Positions 25,096 through 33,942 of a DNA stretch of 64,000 nucleotides are shown piece by piece. A program made the position numbers and the translations under genes. The notes beneath the pieces were generated by a model that worked only from the letters and a program-made list of their open reading frames with translations, searched no databases and was not told where the DNA came from. Source of the DNA: Streptomyces phaeofaciens (lineage in GTDB: Bacteria > Actinomycetota > Actinomycetes > Streptomycetales > Streptomycetaceae). Within the stretch, counting starts at the first letter, position 1. Each line of letters opens with the position of its first letter. The stretch is from NCBI RefSeq assembly GCF_014648915.1, contig NZ_BMSA01000003.1, positions 496,001 to 560,000 on the forward strand. Reading direction: 5' to 3'.

Positions 25096-25887
25096 TCACC
25101 TGTCGTGCCGCCGCTCCCGCCGCTCCCGTCGTTCCTCGCGGTGTTCGCGCAGCAGGTCCTTGTGGCCCTCCAGCATCCGCCGGTGGGCCTCCTGGACGTC
25201 GTCCCGGAAGTCGGCGTGCAGCTCGCGCACCGCCGCCTTGCGGTCCAGCTTCTCCTGCCGCCGGGCCGCCTTCGTGAGCTTGCGCTCGATGCCGACCCCG
25301 CCCCAGAAGGCGAACCCGGTCACCACCACCCGCGGGGCGTCCGGATCGCCGGGGACACCGGCCTCCCGCTGGTCGAAGCCGCCCATGACCCCGATGCCGC
25401 GGACGACGACCTCCACCCCCGGCGGCACGATGATCTGCATCCCGCCCATGATCGCCACGCAGTTGATGACGACCTCGCCGGCGGCGAAGTTCGCCTCGCG
25501 CAGGTCGAGTTCCCCGCCGCCCCAGAAGGCGAAGGAGGTGAACCGTCTGGGCACGGTCCAGCGCCCCCGGCGCTGGAAGCCCGACATGACGGCGACGGCC
25601 CAGGTCGAGGAACCCTCGCCGCCCACGATCCGCCCCGCCCAGGAGCCGTCCGCCACCGGGCCCTTGTGCAGCGACACGACGGGCGGCGGCGCGACTCCCG
25701 CGGCCGGCAGATCCCGGGTGATCGGCGTCAACTCCCCGTACGTGCGCGCCCGGTACGTCCGGTCCAGCCGCTCCTCGAACTCCTCCATGTCCAGGCGGCC
25801 CTCCGCGAGGGCGTCCCGCAGGACCTCGGCGACCCGCTCACGGTCGGCGTCGGAGGCACGGAGGTCCGGGACTGCGTCGTCGCTCAT
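25096..25887 (-). CDS. DUF1707 + LiaF-like C-terminal domain protein
   Basis: A 263-residue cytoplasmic or membrane-associated protein. Residues 8–60 form the DUF1707 SHOCT-like helix pair (LRASDADRERVAEVLRDALA; LDMEEFEERLDRTYRARTYG). The middle carries a beta-helix-like repeat (FAFWGGGELDLREA, INCVAIMGGMQIIVPPGVEV, TGFAFWGGVGIERK) typical of the cell-wall-active-antibiotic response (LiaF-type) domain. The C-terminus is a highly charged helix with many Arg and Glu. There are no membrane helices. The type is associated with envelope-stress response; a direct role is not shown. ATG with no long leader. Confidence 0.85.
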   Translation of the reverse strand: MSDDAVPDLRASDADRERVAEVLRDALAEGRLDMEEFEERLDRTYRARTYGELTPITRDLPAAGVAPPPVVSLHKGPVADGSWAGRIVGGEGSSTWAVAVMSGFQRRGRWTVPRRFTSFAFWGGGELDLREANFAAGEVVINCVAIMGGMQIIVPPGVEVVVRGIGVMGGFDQREAGVPGDPDAPRVVVTGFAFWGGVGIERKLTKAARRQEKLDRKAAVRELHADFRDDVQEAHRRMLEGHKDLLREHREERRERRERRHDR

Positions 25888-25896
25888 ACGGGCAGC

Positions 25897-26913
25897 CTAC
25901 GAGCTCTGGGCGCCTGGCACTACGGTCTCCCGACCGGGCGCCGGCACGGAGGCGTCCCCCATCGAGGACAGCATCTTCGCGATCACCGCCTCGATGTCCG
26001 GTTCGCGGACGGAGAGGTCCACCAGGGGATACTCCGCCGCGATCCTCGCGACCAGCGGAGCCGCCGACTCCGACGCCGGGAACGCCAGCCACTGCCGCGG
26101 CCCGTCCACCTTCACCACCCGGGCCGTCGGACCCGCCTCGATCGGCGGCAGCTCCCGCGCCAGGTCCACCACCAGCGTCCGCTCACCACCGCCCGCCTCG
26201 TGCAGCCCGGCGAGCGCGCCGTCGTACACCAGGCGACCGTGGTCGATGACCATCACCCGGGAACAGAGCTGCTCGATGTCCTGGAGGTCGTGCGTGGTGA
26301 GCAGCACCGTGGTGCCGCGCTCGGCGTTCAACTCCCGCAGGAACTCCCGCACCCGGGCCTTGGAGACCACGTCCAGGCCGATCGTCGGCTCGTCGAGGTA
26401 CAGCACCTCCGGATCGTGCAGCAGGGCCGCCGCGATGTCGCCGCGCATCCGCTGGCCGAGCGACAACTGCCGGACGGGGACGTCCAACAGGGCGCCCAGT
26501 CCCAGGAGTTCGACGAGCCGGTCGAGATTCTCGCGATAACGGGCGTCCGGGATGCGGTACATGCGGTGCATCAGCCGGTAGGAGTCGATGAGCGGCAGAT
26601 CCCACCACAGGGTGGTCCGCTGGCCGAACACCACCCCGATCCGGTGCGCCAGACGCATCCGCTCACGGGACGGGTCGATGCCCGCCACCCGCAGCCGGCC
26701 GCCGCTCGGCGTCAGGATCCCGGTCAGCATCTTGATCGTCGTCGACTTCCCGGCGCCGTTCGGCCCGATGTAGCCGACCATCTCGCCGCGCGCCACGGTG
26801 AAGGAGATCGAGTCGACCGCCCGCACCCGCCGCACCTCCCGCTTCAGGAAGCCGGTCCGCTTCCGCACGTCGAAGACCTTCTCGACGCGGTCCAGTTCAA
26901 TGAAGGCGCCCAC
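25897..26913 (-). CDS. ABC-2 type exporter ATP-binding protein
   Basis: A 338-residue ATPase. Walker A is GPNGAGKSTT, the Q-loop FGQRTTLWW, the signature LSLGQRMRGD, Walker B VLYLDEPTIGLD and the switch TTHD. The FLKREVRRVRAVDS start and the VVFGQR.LWW segment are typical of the NatA/ABC-2 group that pairs with six-helix permeases (COG4586 style). About 100 residues follow the nucleotide-binding domain. The GTG start follows AGGGAG (the frame is open upstream inside the permease gene). The start lies 3 bases after the stop of the permease gene, giving an operon of two permeases and one ATPase. Confidence 0.92.
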   Translation of the reverse strand: MGAFIELDRVEKVFDVRKRTGFLKREVRRVRAVDSISFTVARGEMVGYIGPNGAGKSTTIKMLTGILTPSGGRLRVAGIDPSRERMRLAHRIGVVFGQRTTLWWDLPLIDSYRLMHRMYRIPDARYRENLDRLVELLGLGALLDVPVRQLSLGQRMRGDIAAALLHDPEVLYLDEPTIGLDVVSKARVREFLRELNAERGTTVLLTTHDLQDIEQLCSRVMVIDHGRLVYDGALAGLHEAGGGERTLVVDLARELPPIEAGPTARVVKVDGPRQWLAFPASESAAPLVARIAAEYPLVDLSVREPDIEAVIAKMLSSMGDASVPAPGRETVVPGAQSS

Positions 26914-26915
26914 CG

Positions 26916-27737
26916 TCAACTCCCTGTGCTCCGATACGACCTGAGACCCGCCCGCCACGCCAGCCCGGCCAGCGCACAGCACGCCACCGCCACCAGCGGC
27001 GACACGAACGCCGCCCACCCCGGCAGCCCCAACGGCTGCGGCCTGCCCAGCACATGGGCGGCGGGCACCCAGTTCACGAAGGCCAGCGGCACCATGAACG
27101 TCACCCCGCGCACCAGCTCCTTGCCGAACACCGTCGGCGGATACTGGAGCAGCGTCTGCCCGCCGTAGGTGAACGCGGCCTGCGCCTCCGACGCGTCCTG
27201 CGCCACGAACTGGAACGCGGCACCCGCCACGAACACCGCGCCGAAGATCCCCGCGCCGCCGACCAGCATCACCGGCAGCAGCAGCACCTTCACCGGCGTC
27301 CACCCGACGTCGAGCGCCACCAGCGCGTACCCCAGCACCAGCGCGCCCTGGGTGACCCGGCCGACCCGGCGCAGCGCGAAACGGTCCGCGGCGGCCTGGG
27401 CCAGCACCGGCGCGGGACGCACCAGCAGCGTGTCGAGCGAGCCGTCACGCACCCGTCTGCCCAGCCGCTCGGCCGAGCCGATCAGCAGGTCCGCGAGCCC
27501 GAAGGACGTCGCCGACAGCCCGTACAGGAACGCGACCTCGGGCAGTGTGTAGCCGCCGAGCGCGTCCACCTGCGCGAACATCAGCAAGATCGCGACAAAG
27601 TCCAGTCCGGTCACCACCAGCCCGCCCAGCGCCGTCAGCGCGAACGACACCCGGTAGGCCAGCGTGGAACGGATCCACATCCCCGCGATCAGCCAGTAGG
27701 CGCGCACACCCACCGCCGTCCGGCCGCCCTCACCCAC
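26916..27737 (-). CDS. ABC-2 type permease (second subunit)
   Basis: A 273-residue integral membrane protein with six helices (for example FVAILLMFAQV, LGLPGWAAFVSPLVAVACCA) and the LIGSAERLGRRVRDGSLDTL motif before a conserved LVRP, which is characteristic of the COG4587/COG3694 permeases. GTG start overlaps the end of the upstream permease by 8 bases. With its partner and the downstream ATPase it should form an exporter; the cargo is unknown. Confidence 0.88.
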   Translation of the reverse strand: MGEGGRTAVGVRAYWLIAGMWIRSTLAYRVSFALTALGGLVVTGLDFVAILLMFAQVDALGGYTLPEVAFLYGLSATSFGLADLLIGSAERLGRRVRDGSLDTLLVRPAPVLAQAAADRFALRRVGRVTQGALVLGYALVALDVGWTPVKVLLLPVMLVGGAGIFGAVFVAGAAFQFVAQDASEAQAAFTYGGQTLLQYPPTVFGKELVRGVTFMVPLAFVNWVPAAHVLGRPQPLGLPGWAAFVSPLVAVACCALAGLAWRAGLRSYRSTGS

Positions 27738-28530
27738 CCTGGACCACCACCCGCCGGGTCGCCGCCGACTGCACCAGCCGGCCCACCCCCAGCAGCACCA
27801 CCGCCCACCCCGCCTGGAAGGCGAAGACGGACAGCGGATCGGCCTCCCCCATCAGCAGATCCGCGGGCATCTGGAGCAGCGCCGCCCACGGCAACTGCCG
27901 TACGACCTCCCCGAGCGCCCCCGGAAAGGCGTTCAGCGGCAGCGCCATCCCGCCGCAGAACATGCCCGTGACCATCAGCACCTGCGACGCGCCCGTGCCG
28001 TCCATCAGCCAGAACCCGCTCAGCGCCACCAGGAAACGGATCGCGAAACTCACCACCATCGCCAGCACCACGGCGACCAGGAACGCCAGCCAGAGCAGCG
28101 GATCGTCCGGCAGCGCCGTCGGAAAGAACAGCACCCCGACCACGAACGGAACCACCCCCCGCCCGATCAACTGGAAGAGCGACCGCCCCAAGTCGCCCGC
28201 CAGCCACCACAGCTGGAGATCGGCCGGCCGGTACAGGTCGATCGCCACGTCACCCGTACGGACACGCTCCATGAGCTCGGACTCGAAGCCGCCGCCCTGG
28301 ATCGCCAGCGTCGCGTACAGCGCCTGCCCCAGCCACACGAACGTCACCGCCTGTGCCTGGTCGTAACCCCCCAGGTGCGGCCGCTCGTCCCACAACGCCA
28401 GATATGTGTAGACGAGGATCAGGCCGAAAACCGTGTTCGTGAACACCCCGGCGACCGTGGCCGCCCGATACGTCGCGTACCTTCTGAAACCCCCCACTGC
28501 GACGGCCGCGTACAACCGCGCCGAACCCAC
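27730..28530 (-). CDS. ABC-2 type permease (first subunit)
   Basis: A 266-residue permease with about six membrane segments. The motif LMERVRTGDVAIDLYRPADLQL parallels the RVRDGSLDTLLVRP of its partner and defines the family. The start is a GTG preceded by AGGAGGAAGG; longer open frames upstream are not supported. It is the first gene of the three-gene transcript. The 213 bases between it and the divergent PBP gene must contain both promoters. Confidence 0.88.
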   Translation of the reverse strand: MGSARLYAAVAVGGFRRYATYRAATVAGVFTNTVFGLILVYTYLALWDERPHLGGYDQAQAVTFVWLGQALYATLAIQGGGFESELMERVRTGDVAIDLYRPADLQLWWLAGDLGRSLFQLIGRGVVPFVVGVLFFPTALPDDPLLWLAFLVAVVLAMVVSFAIRFLVALSGFWLMDGTGASQVLMVTGMFCGGMALPLNAFPGALGEVVRQLPWAALLQMPADLLMGEADPLSVFAFQAGWAVVLLGVGRLVQSAATRRVVVQGG

Positions 28531-28743
28531 CGCAACCTTCCTCCTCGCCCGCTTGTCTCCCACTGCGACACCGAAGCGCAGGAGCCTAGTGGGCGGGCGC
28601 AACGGCATGCCACGCGTTTTCCCCCGCAACGCGTGCCGATTGCCGGGAACGGAACGCTTGGTGCGAGAGTCTTCAACAGGGGACGCAGAAGGCGTACGAG
28701 ACGTACGAGAACGTACGACGCGAAACAGGAGTCCGAGCAGCAC

Positions 28744-31131
28744 ATGAGCGACGAGCCACAGCCGCAGCAGCCGACCGAAGGCTCGGCACCGGGTGAACCC
28801 GAGGGGGACGGTACGAAGCCGAAGCGACCGAAGCGCACCGGCTGGCGGCGTCTGATCCCCACCTGGCGGATGGTGCTCGGCACGTTCGTCCTCGGAGTGC
28901 TGCTCCTGATGGGCCTGTTCTACCTCGGCTACTCGATGGTCAAGATCCCGCCGGCCAACGCGCTCGCCACCAAGCAGTCCAACGTCTACCTGTACGCCGA
29001 CGGCACCGAGATCGCCCGCGACGGCGCGATCAACCGCGAGAACGTCGACCTCTCGCAGATCTCCAAGGACGCCCAGCACGCCGTACTGGCCGCCGAGGAC
29101 CGCGACTTCTACACCGAGTCCGCGGTCGACCTCAAGGCCATGCTGCGGGCCGGCTGGAACACCGCCACCGGCAAGGGCAAGCAGTCCGGCTCGACGATCA
29201 CCCAGCAGTACGTCAAGAACTACTACCTCGCGCAGGAACAGACCGCCAAGCGCAAGGTGAAGGAGTTCTTCATCGCGATCAAGCTCGACCGCGAGAAGTC
29301 CAAGGACGACATCCTCGAGGGCTACCTCAACACCAGCTACTTCGGCCGCAACGCCTACGGCATCCAGGCCGCCGCCAAGGCCTACTACGGCATCGACGCC
29401 ACCGAACTCACCGCCGCCCAGGGCGCCTACCTCGCCGCGCTGGTCAACGCGCCCAGCGAGTACGACGTGATCGCCCACCCCGAGAACAAGAAGGCCGCCG
29501 AGGCCCGCTGGAACTACGTCCTCGACGGCATGGTCACCAAGGACTGGCTGAACGCCGGCGAACGCGAGGGCATGAAGTTCCCCACGCCGAAGGAGACCTC
29601 CGGTGCCTCCGTCGGCATGTCCGGGCAGCGCGGCTACCTCGTCAACGCGATCAAGGACTACCTGAAGAACAACAAGATCGTCACCTCCGACGAGCTGGAG
29701 GCCGGCGGCTACCGCATCACCACCACGCTGGAGAAGAAGAAGCAGGACGCCTTCGTCGACGCCGTCAACGACAAGCTGATGGACAAGCTCGACAAGAAGA
29801 ACCGCAAGGTCGACACCTACGTCCGCGCCGGCGGCGCCGCCGTCGACCCCAAGAACGGTGAGGTCCTCGCCCTCTACGGCGGCGTCGACTACGTCAAGCA
29901 GTACACGAACAACGCCACCCGCCGGGACTTCCAGGTCGGCTCCACCTTCAAGCCGTTCGTCTTCACCTCCGCCGTCCAGAACGGCTCCGAGACCCAGGAC
30001 GGCCGCACCATCACCCCGAACACCATCTACGACGGCACCAACAAGCGTTCCGTCCAGGGCTGGACCGGCGGCGGCTACGCCCCCGCCAACGAGGACGACG
30101 TCAACTACGGCAACATCACCGTGCGCGCCGCCACCGACAAGTCGGTGAACTCCGTGTACGCGCAGATGGCCGTCGACGTCGGCCCCGAGAAGGTCAAGAA
30201 GACCGCGGTCGACCTCGGCCTGCCCACCGCCACCCCCGACCTCCAGCCCTACCCGTCCATCGCCCTGGGCACGGCCACCGCGAGCGTCCTGGACATGGCC
30301 GAGGCCTACGCCACCCTCGCCAACCACGGCAAGCACGGCACGTACACGATCATCAAGAAGGTCACCAAGGACGGCAACGAGGTCGTGGACCTGCCCTCGC
30401 GCAAGTCCTCCCAGGTCGTCACCCGCGAGGCCGCCGACACCACCACCGCCGTCCTGAAGAGCGTCGTCGAGAACGGCACCGCCACCGCCGCCCAGGCCGC
30501 CGGCCGCCCCGCCGCAGGCAAGACCGGCACCGCGGAGGAGGACCAGGCCGCCTGGTTCGCCGGCTACACCCCCGACCTCGCCACCGTCGTCGCCGTCATG
30601 GGCCAGGACCCGACCACCGCCGCCCACAAGTCCCTCTACGGCGTCATGGGCCTCCAGCGCATCAACGGCGGCGGCGCGCCCACCGAGATCTGGTCCCAGT
30701 TCACCAAGGAGGCCCTGAAGGGCACCCCGGCCTCCGACTTCAGCCTCCAGCTCCAGGACGGCTCCGAGGAGACCGCCTACCCGTCGGCGCCCCCCACCGA
30801 GCAGAAGCCCAGCGAGAGCCCGGACGAGACCGGCACCCCCGGTGACGGCCAGAACGACCAGGGCCAGACCCAGGGCCAGACGCAGGGGCAGACCCAGGGC
30901 CAGACCGGCGGCACCACCACCGGCGGCACGCCCACCACCGACGGCGGCACCAGCACCGGCACCACCGGCTCCACCACCGACGGCGGCACCACGACCGACG
31001 GCGGCACCTCCACCGGCACCACCGACGGCGGCACCAGCACCGGCACCACCGACGGCGGCACCACCGACGGCGGCACCGGCAACAGCACGGGAACGACCGC
31101 GGGGCCACTGGGCATCACCCGCGAGGAGTGA
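28744..31131 (+). CDS. Bifunctional penicillin-binding protein (class A PBP)
   Basis: A 795-residue cell-wall synthase. After a charged cytoplasmic region and one membrane helix (about 43–65) comes the GT51 glycosyltransferase: AAEDRDFYTE with Glu118, GSTITQQYVKN, and SYFGRNAYGIQAAAKAYYG. The transpeptidase domain shows STFK (400–403), SVN (467–469) and KTGT (593–596). After about residue 690 there is a low-complexity tail of TQGQ repeats and then TDGGT/STGT repeats, nearly 100 residues long, ending GPLGITREE. Such a tail is extracellular and may tether or space the enzyme in the wall. Tail length will vary between strains if the repeats slip. The ATG has a weak ribosome site. Confidence 0.95.
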   Translation: MSDEPQPQQPTEGSAPGEPEGDGTKPKRPKRTGWRRLIPTWRMVLGTFVLGVLLLMGLFYLGYSMVKIPPANALATKQSNVYLYADGTEIARDGAINRENVDLSQISKDAQHAVLAAEDRDFYTESAVDLKAMLRAGWNTATGKGKQSGSTITQQYVKNYYLAQEQTAKRKVKEFFIAIKLDREKSKDDILEGYLNTSYFGRNAYGIQAAAKAYYGIDATELTAAQGAYLAALVNAPSEYDVIAHPENKKAAEARWNYVLDGMVTKDWLNAGEREGMKFPTPKETSGASVGMSGQRGYLVNAIKDYLKNNKIVTSDELEAGGYRITTTLEKKKQDAFVDAVNDKLMDKLDKKNRKVDTYVRAGGAAVDPKNGEVLALYGGVDYVKQYTNNATRRDFQVGSTFKPFVFTSAVQNGSETQDGRTITPNTIYDGTNKRSVQGWTGGGYAPANEDDVNYGNITVRAATDKSVNSVYAQMAVDVGPEKVKKTAVDLGLPTATPDLQPYPSIALGTATASVLDMAEAYATLANHGKHGTYTIIKKVTKDGNEVVDLPSRKSSQVVTREAADTTTAVLKSVVENGTATAAQAAGRPAAGKTGTAEEDQAAWFAGYTPDLATVVAVMGQDPTTAAHKSLYGVMGLQRINGGGAPTEIWSQFTKEALKGTPASDFSLQLQDGSEETAYPSAPPTEQKPSESPDETGTPGDGQNDQGQTQGQTQGQTQGQTGGTTTGGTPTTDGGTSTGTTGSTTDGGTTTDGGTSTGTTDGGTSTGTTDGGTTDGGTGNSTGTTAGPLGITREE

Positions 31132-31137
31132 GCCCGC

Positions 31138-31458
31138 TCAGTGCCCGCCGGTCGCCTTGAGACCGATCACGGCGACCAGCAGCAGACCCACGAAGAAGAT
31201 CCGGGCGGCGGTGGCCGGCTCACCCAGCACCAGCATGCCGACCACCGCCGCACCGGCCGCCCCGATCCCCACCCACACGCCGTAGGCGGTACCGATGGGG
31301 AGCGAACGGGCGGCGTACGACAGCAGCAGCATGCTCGCGACGATGCCGGCACCGGTGAACAGACTCGGGACCGGTCGGGTGAATCCGTCCGTGTACTTCA
31401 TACCGACGGACCAGCCGACCTCCAGCAGACCGGCGACGACGAGCAGAACCCAGGCCAT
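31138..31458 (-). CDS. gdx: SMR-family exporter, guanidinium exporter (SugE/Gdx type)
   Basis: A 106-residue four-helix SMR protein. The LLVVAGLLEVGWSVGMKYTD segment carries the essential Glu13 in helix 1, and SLPIGTAYGVWVGIGAAGAA is helix 3. The K-Y-T-D-G-F-T-R sequence after helix 1 marks the SugE/Gdx subtype, which exports guanidinium with protons, rather than the EmrE drug exporter type. The upstream RNA (31490–31547) matches the guanidine-III riboswitch, which independently supports the function. ATG follows GGAGG. Confidence 0.92.
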   Translation of the reverse strand: MAWVLLVVAGLLEVGWSVGMKYTDGFTRPVPSLFTGAGIVASMLLLSYAARSLPIGTAYGVWVGIGAAGAAVVGMLVLGEPATAARIFFVGLLLVAVIGLKATGGH

Positions 31459-31489
31459 GGGGCACCTCCGAGACACGAAAACTGACGGG

Positions 31490-31547
31490 GGTGCGTCGTC
31501 TTTGCGTTGCTGCGTTCGGCTTCCCGGTACGGCGCGTCTCGTCGGGC
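31490..31547 (-). promoter_or_regulatory. Guanidine-III (ykkC-III) riboswitch
   Basis: On the minus strand the RNA reads CCCGACGAGACGCGCCGUA, then CCGGG, and after a loop AAAGACGACGC. I compare this from memory with the T. fusca guanidine-III aptamer, which has the same order CCGGACGAG, GCGCCGUA, CCCGG, AAGACGGCGC. The CCCG and CGGG close a P1 helix and GCGCCGU pairs with ACGACGC as a pseudoknot (one C·A mismatch). Immediately downstream GCACCCCC (31487–31494) can pair with the ribosome site GGAGGUGC (31462–31469), so ligand binding, by holding the GC of this strand in the pseudoknot, would free the ribosome site. Confidence 0.8.
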
Positions 31548-31577
31548 TGGCTCCCCTCCAAGCTAGCAAAGAAAAGC

Positions 31578-31615
31578 CGAAGGGGGCCGGTGACCATGGT
31601 CACCGGCCCCCTTCG
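31578..31615 (-). terminator. Intrinsic terminator of the GroES-like gene
   Basis: A perfect 38-base self-complementary sequence centred on CATG (arms CGAAGGGGGCCGGTGAC and its complement). On the minus strand it is followed by CTTTTCTTTG, so it ends the GroES-like transcript just before the riboswitch leader of the SMR gene. Confidence 0.85.
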
Positions 31616-31633
31616 CCGCTTCGATCCGACGAT

Positions 31634-31993
31634 CTACAGGTACAGCCCGGTCGTGTCCTCCGACCCCTCGAACCGGTCCGCGGCCACGGCGTGCAGATCC
31701 CGCTCGCGCATCAGCACGTAGGCGACACCCCGCACCTCCACCTCGGCCCGGTCCTCCGGGTCGTACAGCACCCGGTCGCCCGGCTCCACGGTCCGGACGT
31801 TCTGGCCCACCGCGACGACGTCCGCCCACGCCAGCCGACGGCCCACGGCCGCCGTCGCCGGGATCAGGATGCCGCCGCCGGAACGCCGCTCGCCCTCACT
31901 GGCGTCCTGCCGCACGAGGACACGGTCGTGCAGCATCCGGATGGGCAGCTTGTCGTGCTGGGGACCGCTCTGGTCGCTTCTGTTACCGCTCAC
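31634..31993 (-). CDS. GroES-family co-chaperonin-like protein
   Basis: A 119-residue protein with a GroES fold: LPIRMLHDRVLVRQDASEGE, GGGILIPATAA, WADVVAVGQNVRTVEPGDRV and LYDPEDRAEVEVRGVAYVLM. Compared with GroES (about 100 residues) it has a longer N-terminus and a mobile-loop region with GERRSGGG, and a C-terminal addition ending DTTGLYL. It stands alone without a groEL next to it, so it may not be the main GroES partner. GTG start preceded by AGGTAGG. Confidence 0.88.
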   Translation of the reverse strand: MSGNRSDQSGPQHDKLPIRMLHDRVLVRQDASEGERRSGGGILIPATAAVGRRLAWADVVAVGQNVRTVEPGDRVLYDPEDRAEVEVRGVAYVLMRERDLHAVAADRFEGSEDTTGLYL

Positions 31994-32042
31994 GCCTCGA
32001 ACCTACCTGCCTTCGCCGTACGAAGAGCCGCCGGGCCGACTC

Positions 32043-32372
32043 TCACGACTTGCGGCGCCGCGCGCTCAGCGCGAGCAGCCCGACCACACCCACGACCAGG
32101 AGCGCGGCCGGCACGACCCTTTCGAGCCGCGGCGCGCCCTCCTCGTCCACGAACTTCGCCCGCACGTCGCTGACGACCCGGTTGACCTGGACATAGGCCT
32201 TCCCGAGCGTGTGATCGACGTTGGCGACGACCTTGGCCTTGGCGTCCCCGACGATGGTCTTCGGGTGCACCCGCACCCCGATCTCGTCCAGCGTCTCGGC
32301 CAGCACTGTGCGGCGGGCCCTGATGTCCGCCTCGATCTGCGCCGGGGTTCTGGTGTCCGACGTGTCCGCCAC
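32043..32372 (-). CDS. DUF3618 membrane-anchored protein
   Basis: A 109-residue protein. The N-terminal TPAQIEADIRARRTVLAETL is the DUF3618 signature, followed by DEIGVRVHPKTI and a long helix, then one C-terminal membrane segment (VVPAALLVVGVVGLLALSA) and a basic end. GTG start after GGAGG at 7 bases. In actinobacteria these proteins often appear with phage-holin-like membrane genes. Function is unknown. It is divergent from bcp. Confidence 0.85.
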   Translation of the reverse strand: MADTSDTRTPAQIEADIRARRTVLAETLDEIGVRVHPKTIVGDAKAKVVANVDHTLGKAYVQVNRVVSDVRAKFVDEEGAPRLERVVPAALLVVGVVGLLALSARRRKS

Positions 32373-32480
32373 GGTAAGGCCTCCGAAGTCAGCCGATACG
32401 TTGTTGCCGATACCTGTTCCGGACAGTCTGTCAGCTCTGCCCGCCACCGCACTGTCAGGACCCCCGGTTACGCTGGAGCG

Positions 32481-32948
32481 ATGAGCGAGCGACTCCAGCC
32501 CGGGGACGTGGCCCCCGCCTTCACCCTCCCCGACGCCGACGGCAACGAGGTGTCCCTGTCGGACCACAAGGGCCGCAAGGTCATCGTGTACTTCTACCCC
32601 GCGGCCCTCACACCGGGCTGCACCAAGCAGGCCTGCGACTTCACCGACAACCTCGACCTCCTGGCCGGCGCCGGGTACGACGTCATCGGCATCTCCCCGG
32701 ACAGCCCCGAGAAGCTGGCCAAGTTCCGCGAGAAGGAGTCCCTCAAGGTCACCCTCCTCGCCGACCCCGACAAGCAGGTCCTCGACGCGTACGCCGCCTT
32801 CGGCGAGAAGAAGAACTACGGCAAGACGTACCTGGGCGTCATCCGCTCCACGATCGTCGTCGACGAGGAGGGCAAGGTCGAACACGCCCTCTACAACGTC
32901 CGCGCCACCGGCCACGTGGCCAAGATCATCAAGGACCTCGGCATCTGA
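32481..32948 (+). CDS. bcp: Thioredoxin-dependent thiol peroxidase (Bcp, peroxiredoxin Q)
   Basis: A 155-residue peroxiredoxin that reduces hydrogen and organic peroxides with thioredoxin. The peroxidatic Cys47 in YPAALTPGCTKQAC (PxxxTxxC pattern) and resolving Cys52 five residues on are the Bcp arrangement. VYFYPAALTPGCT, GISPDSPEKLAKF and DPDKQVLDAYAAFGEKKNYG are the usual blocks. TACGCT ends 6 bases before the ATG, so initiation may be leaderless, though GGAG is also present. A strong hairpin follows. Confidence 0.95.
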   Translation: MSERLQPGDVAPAFTLPDADGNEVSLSDHKGRKVIVYFYPAALTPGCTKQACDFTDNLDLLAGAGYDVIGISPDSPEKLAKFREKESLKVTLLADPDKQVLDAYAAFGEKKNYGKTYLGVIRSTIVVDEEGKVEHALYNVRATGHVAKIIKDLGI

Positions 32949-32968
32949 GTTCCCGCTTCCACCGCGAC

Positions 32969-33002
32969 ACGGCCCGCACCGGGACACCCGGGTGCGGGCC
33001 GT
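32969..33002 (+). terminator. Hairpin terminator after bcp
   Basis: ACGGCCCGCACC (32969–32980) pairs exactly with GGTGCGGGCCGT (32991–33002), with a GGG/CCC extension into the ten-base loop. It lies 20 bases after the bcp stop codon. Confidence 0.75.
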
Positions 33003-33167
33003 TCCGCGATGCGCGCACGGCTGTCCGCCGATCGCATGCAGAAGGGTGACCGACCGTCCAAACCGGTCGTTGCCGCGAGGGGGGGCCGACAGAGCGGCAT
33101 CCGCACCCCTGGGGCGGGCCGGCCCCTACGGGCGACCCGCCCCACGCGATCGCGAAGGCAGGGCACG

Positions 33168-33872
33168 ATGACAGTGCAGGACACCACGACATCGACATCC
33201 GAGACGGAGGAGGAGCCGTCGCACGTGTCGGCGGACGCGGTCTGGCGGCTTCCGGTGACGGTCTGCCGCATCACCGGCTTCCTGGGCGAACGAACGTCGG
33301 CCGCCCTGCTGGAGCGGGCCGTCACCGCGGCCGGCGGCGGTCTGACACCGTCCACGGTCGACGGCGACAAGGTGATCCCGGCCGTACGCCGCTCCCGTTC
33401 GGGCGGCTTCGCCGCGCCGGAGCTGCTGGCGGCCATCGACGAGGTGCTGGAGGCCGTCGAGCACACGCTCGGTGTCTCCTGCCGTGACACCGAGCCCAGT
33501 TACGGCCTCAACGTGCACAACGACGGCGACTTCTACGGCGTGCACCAGGACACCGACGGTGTCGGCTACGCCTCCGACCGTCTGCTCACCTTCGTCTACT
33601 ACCTGCACGGCACCCCACGGCCCTTCCAGGGCGGCGCGTTGCGCGTGTTCGACGTGGCACTGCCGCTCGGCACCGACCGGGTCGGGAGGTGGGAGGACCG
33701 CACCTGGCGGGACTGGGAGCCCGAGCACGACAGCATCGTGTTCTTCCGGCCCACCGCCTGGCACCAGGTCCGCGAGGTCAGCTGCCCGAGCGGACGGCGC
33801 GAGGACAGCCGCTTCGCCGTCAACGGCTGGCTGTGCCGCCGCCCCGACGGCGCGGTTGCGCGGCACGGGTGA
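33168..33872 (+). CDS. 2-oxoglutarate/Fe(II)-dependent oxygenase
   Basis: A 234-residue protein of the 2OG-Fe(II) oxygenase family (prolyl 4-hydroxylase-like fold). Metal ligands are His and Asp in FYGVHQDTDG (about residues 123–132) and His in TAWHQVREV (about residue 205), with the co-substrate Arg downstream. FVYYLHGTPRPFQGGALRVF is the core strand. Family members hydroxylate proteins or small molecules; the target is not known here. ATG with GGCAGGG upstream. Nothing in the neighbourhood names a partner. Confidence 0.85.
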   Translation: MTVQDTTTSTSETEEEPSHVSADAVWRLPVTVCRITGFLGERTSAALLERAVTAAGGGLTPSTVDGDKVIPAVRRSRSGGFAAPELLAAIDEVLEAVEHTLGVSCRDTEPSYGLNVHNDGDFYGVHQDTDGVGYASDRLLTFVYYLHGTPRPFQGGALRVFDVALPLGTDRVGRWEDRTWRDWEPEHDSIVFFRPTAWHQVREVSCPSGRREDSRFAVNGWLCRRPDGAVARHG

Positions 33873-33942
33873 ATCGGTCCCGGACCTGCGGCCTGTCGAT
33901 CCCCGCCGCCCCGTGCGCGGCGGGCGGCCCTGGAATGGTGGT

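Noticed and set aside
23617..27168. Very long open frame (1183 codons) on the plus strand
   Set aside because: Composition is Arg/Pro/His-rich without domain motifs and it is a frame shadow of the SGNH hydrolase, the DUF1707 protein and the ABC ATPase.
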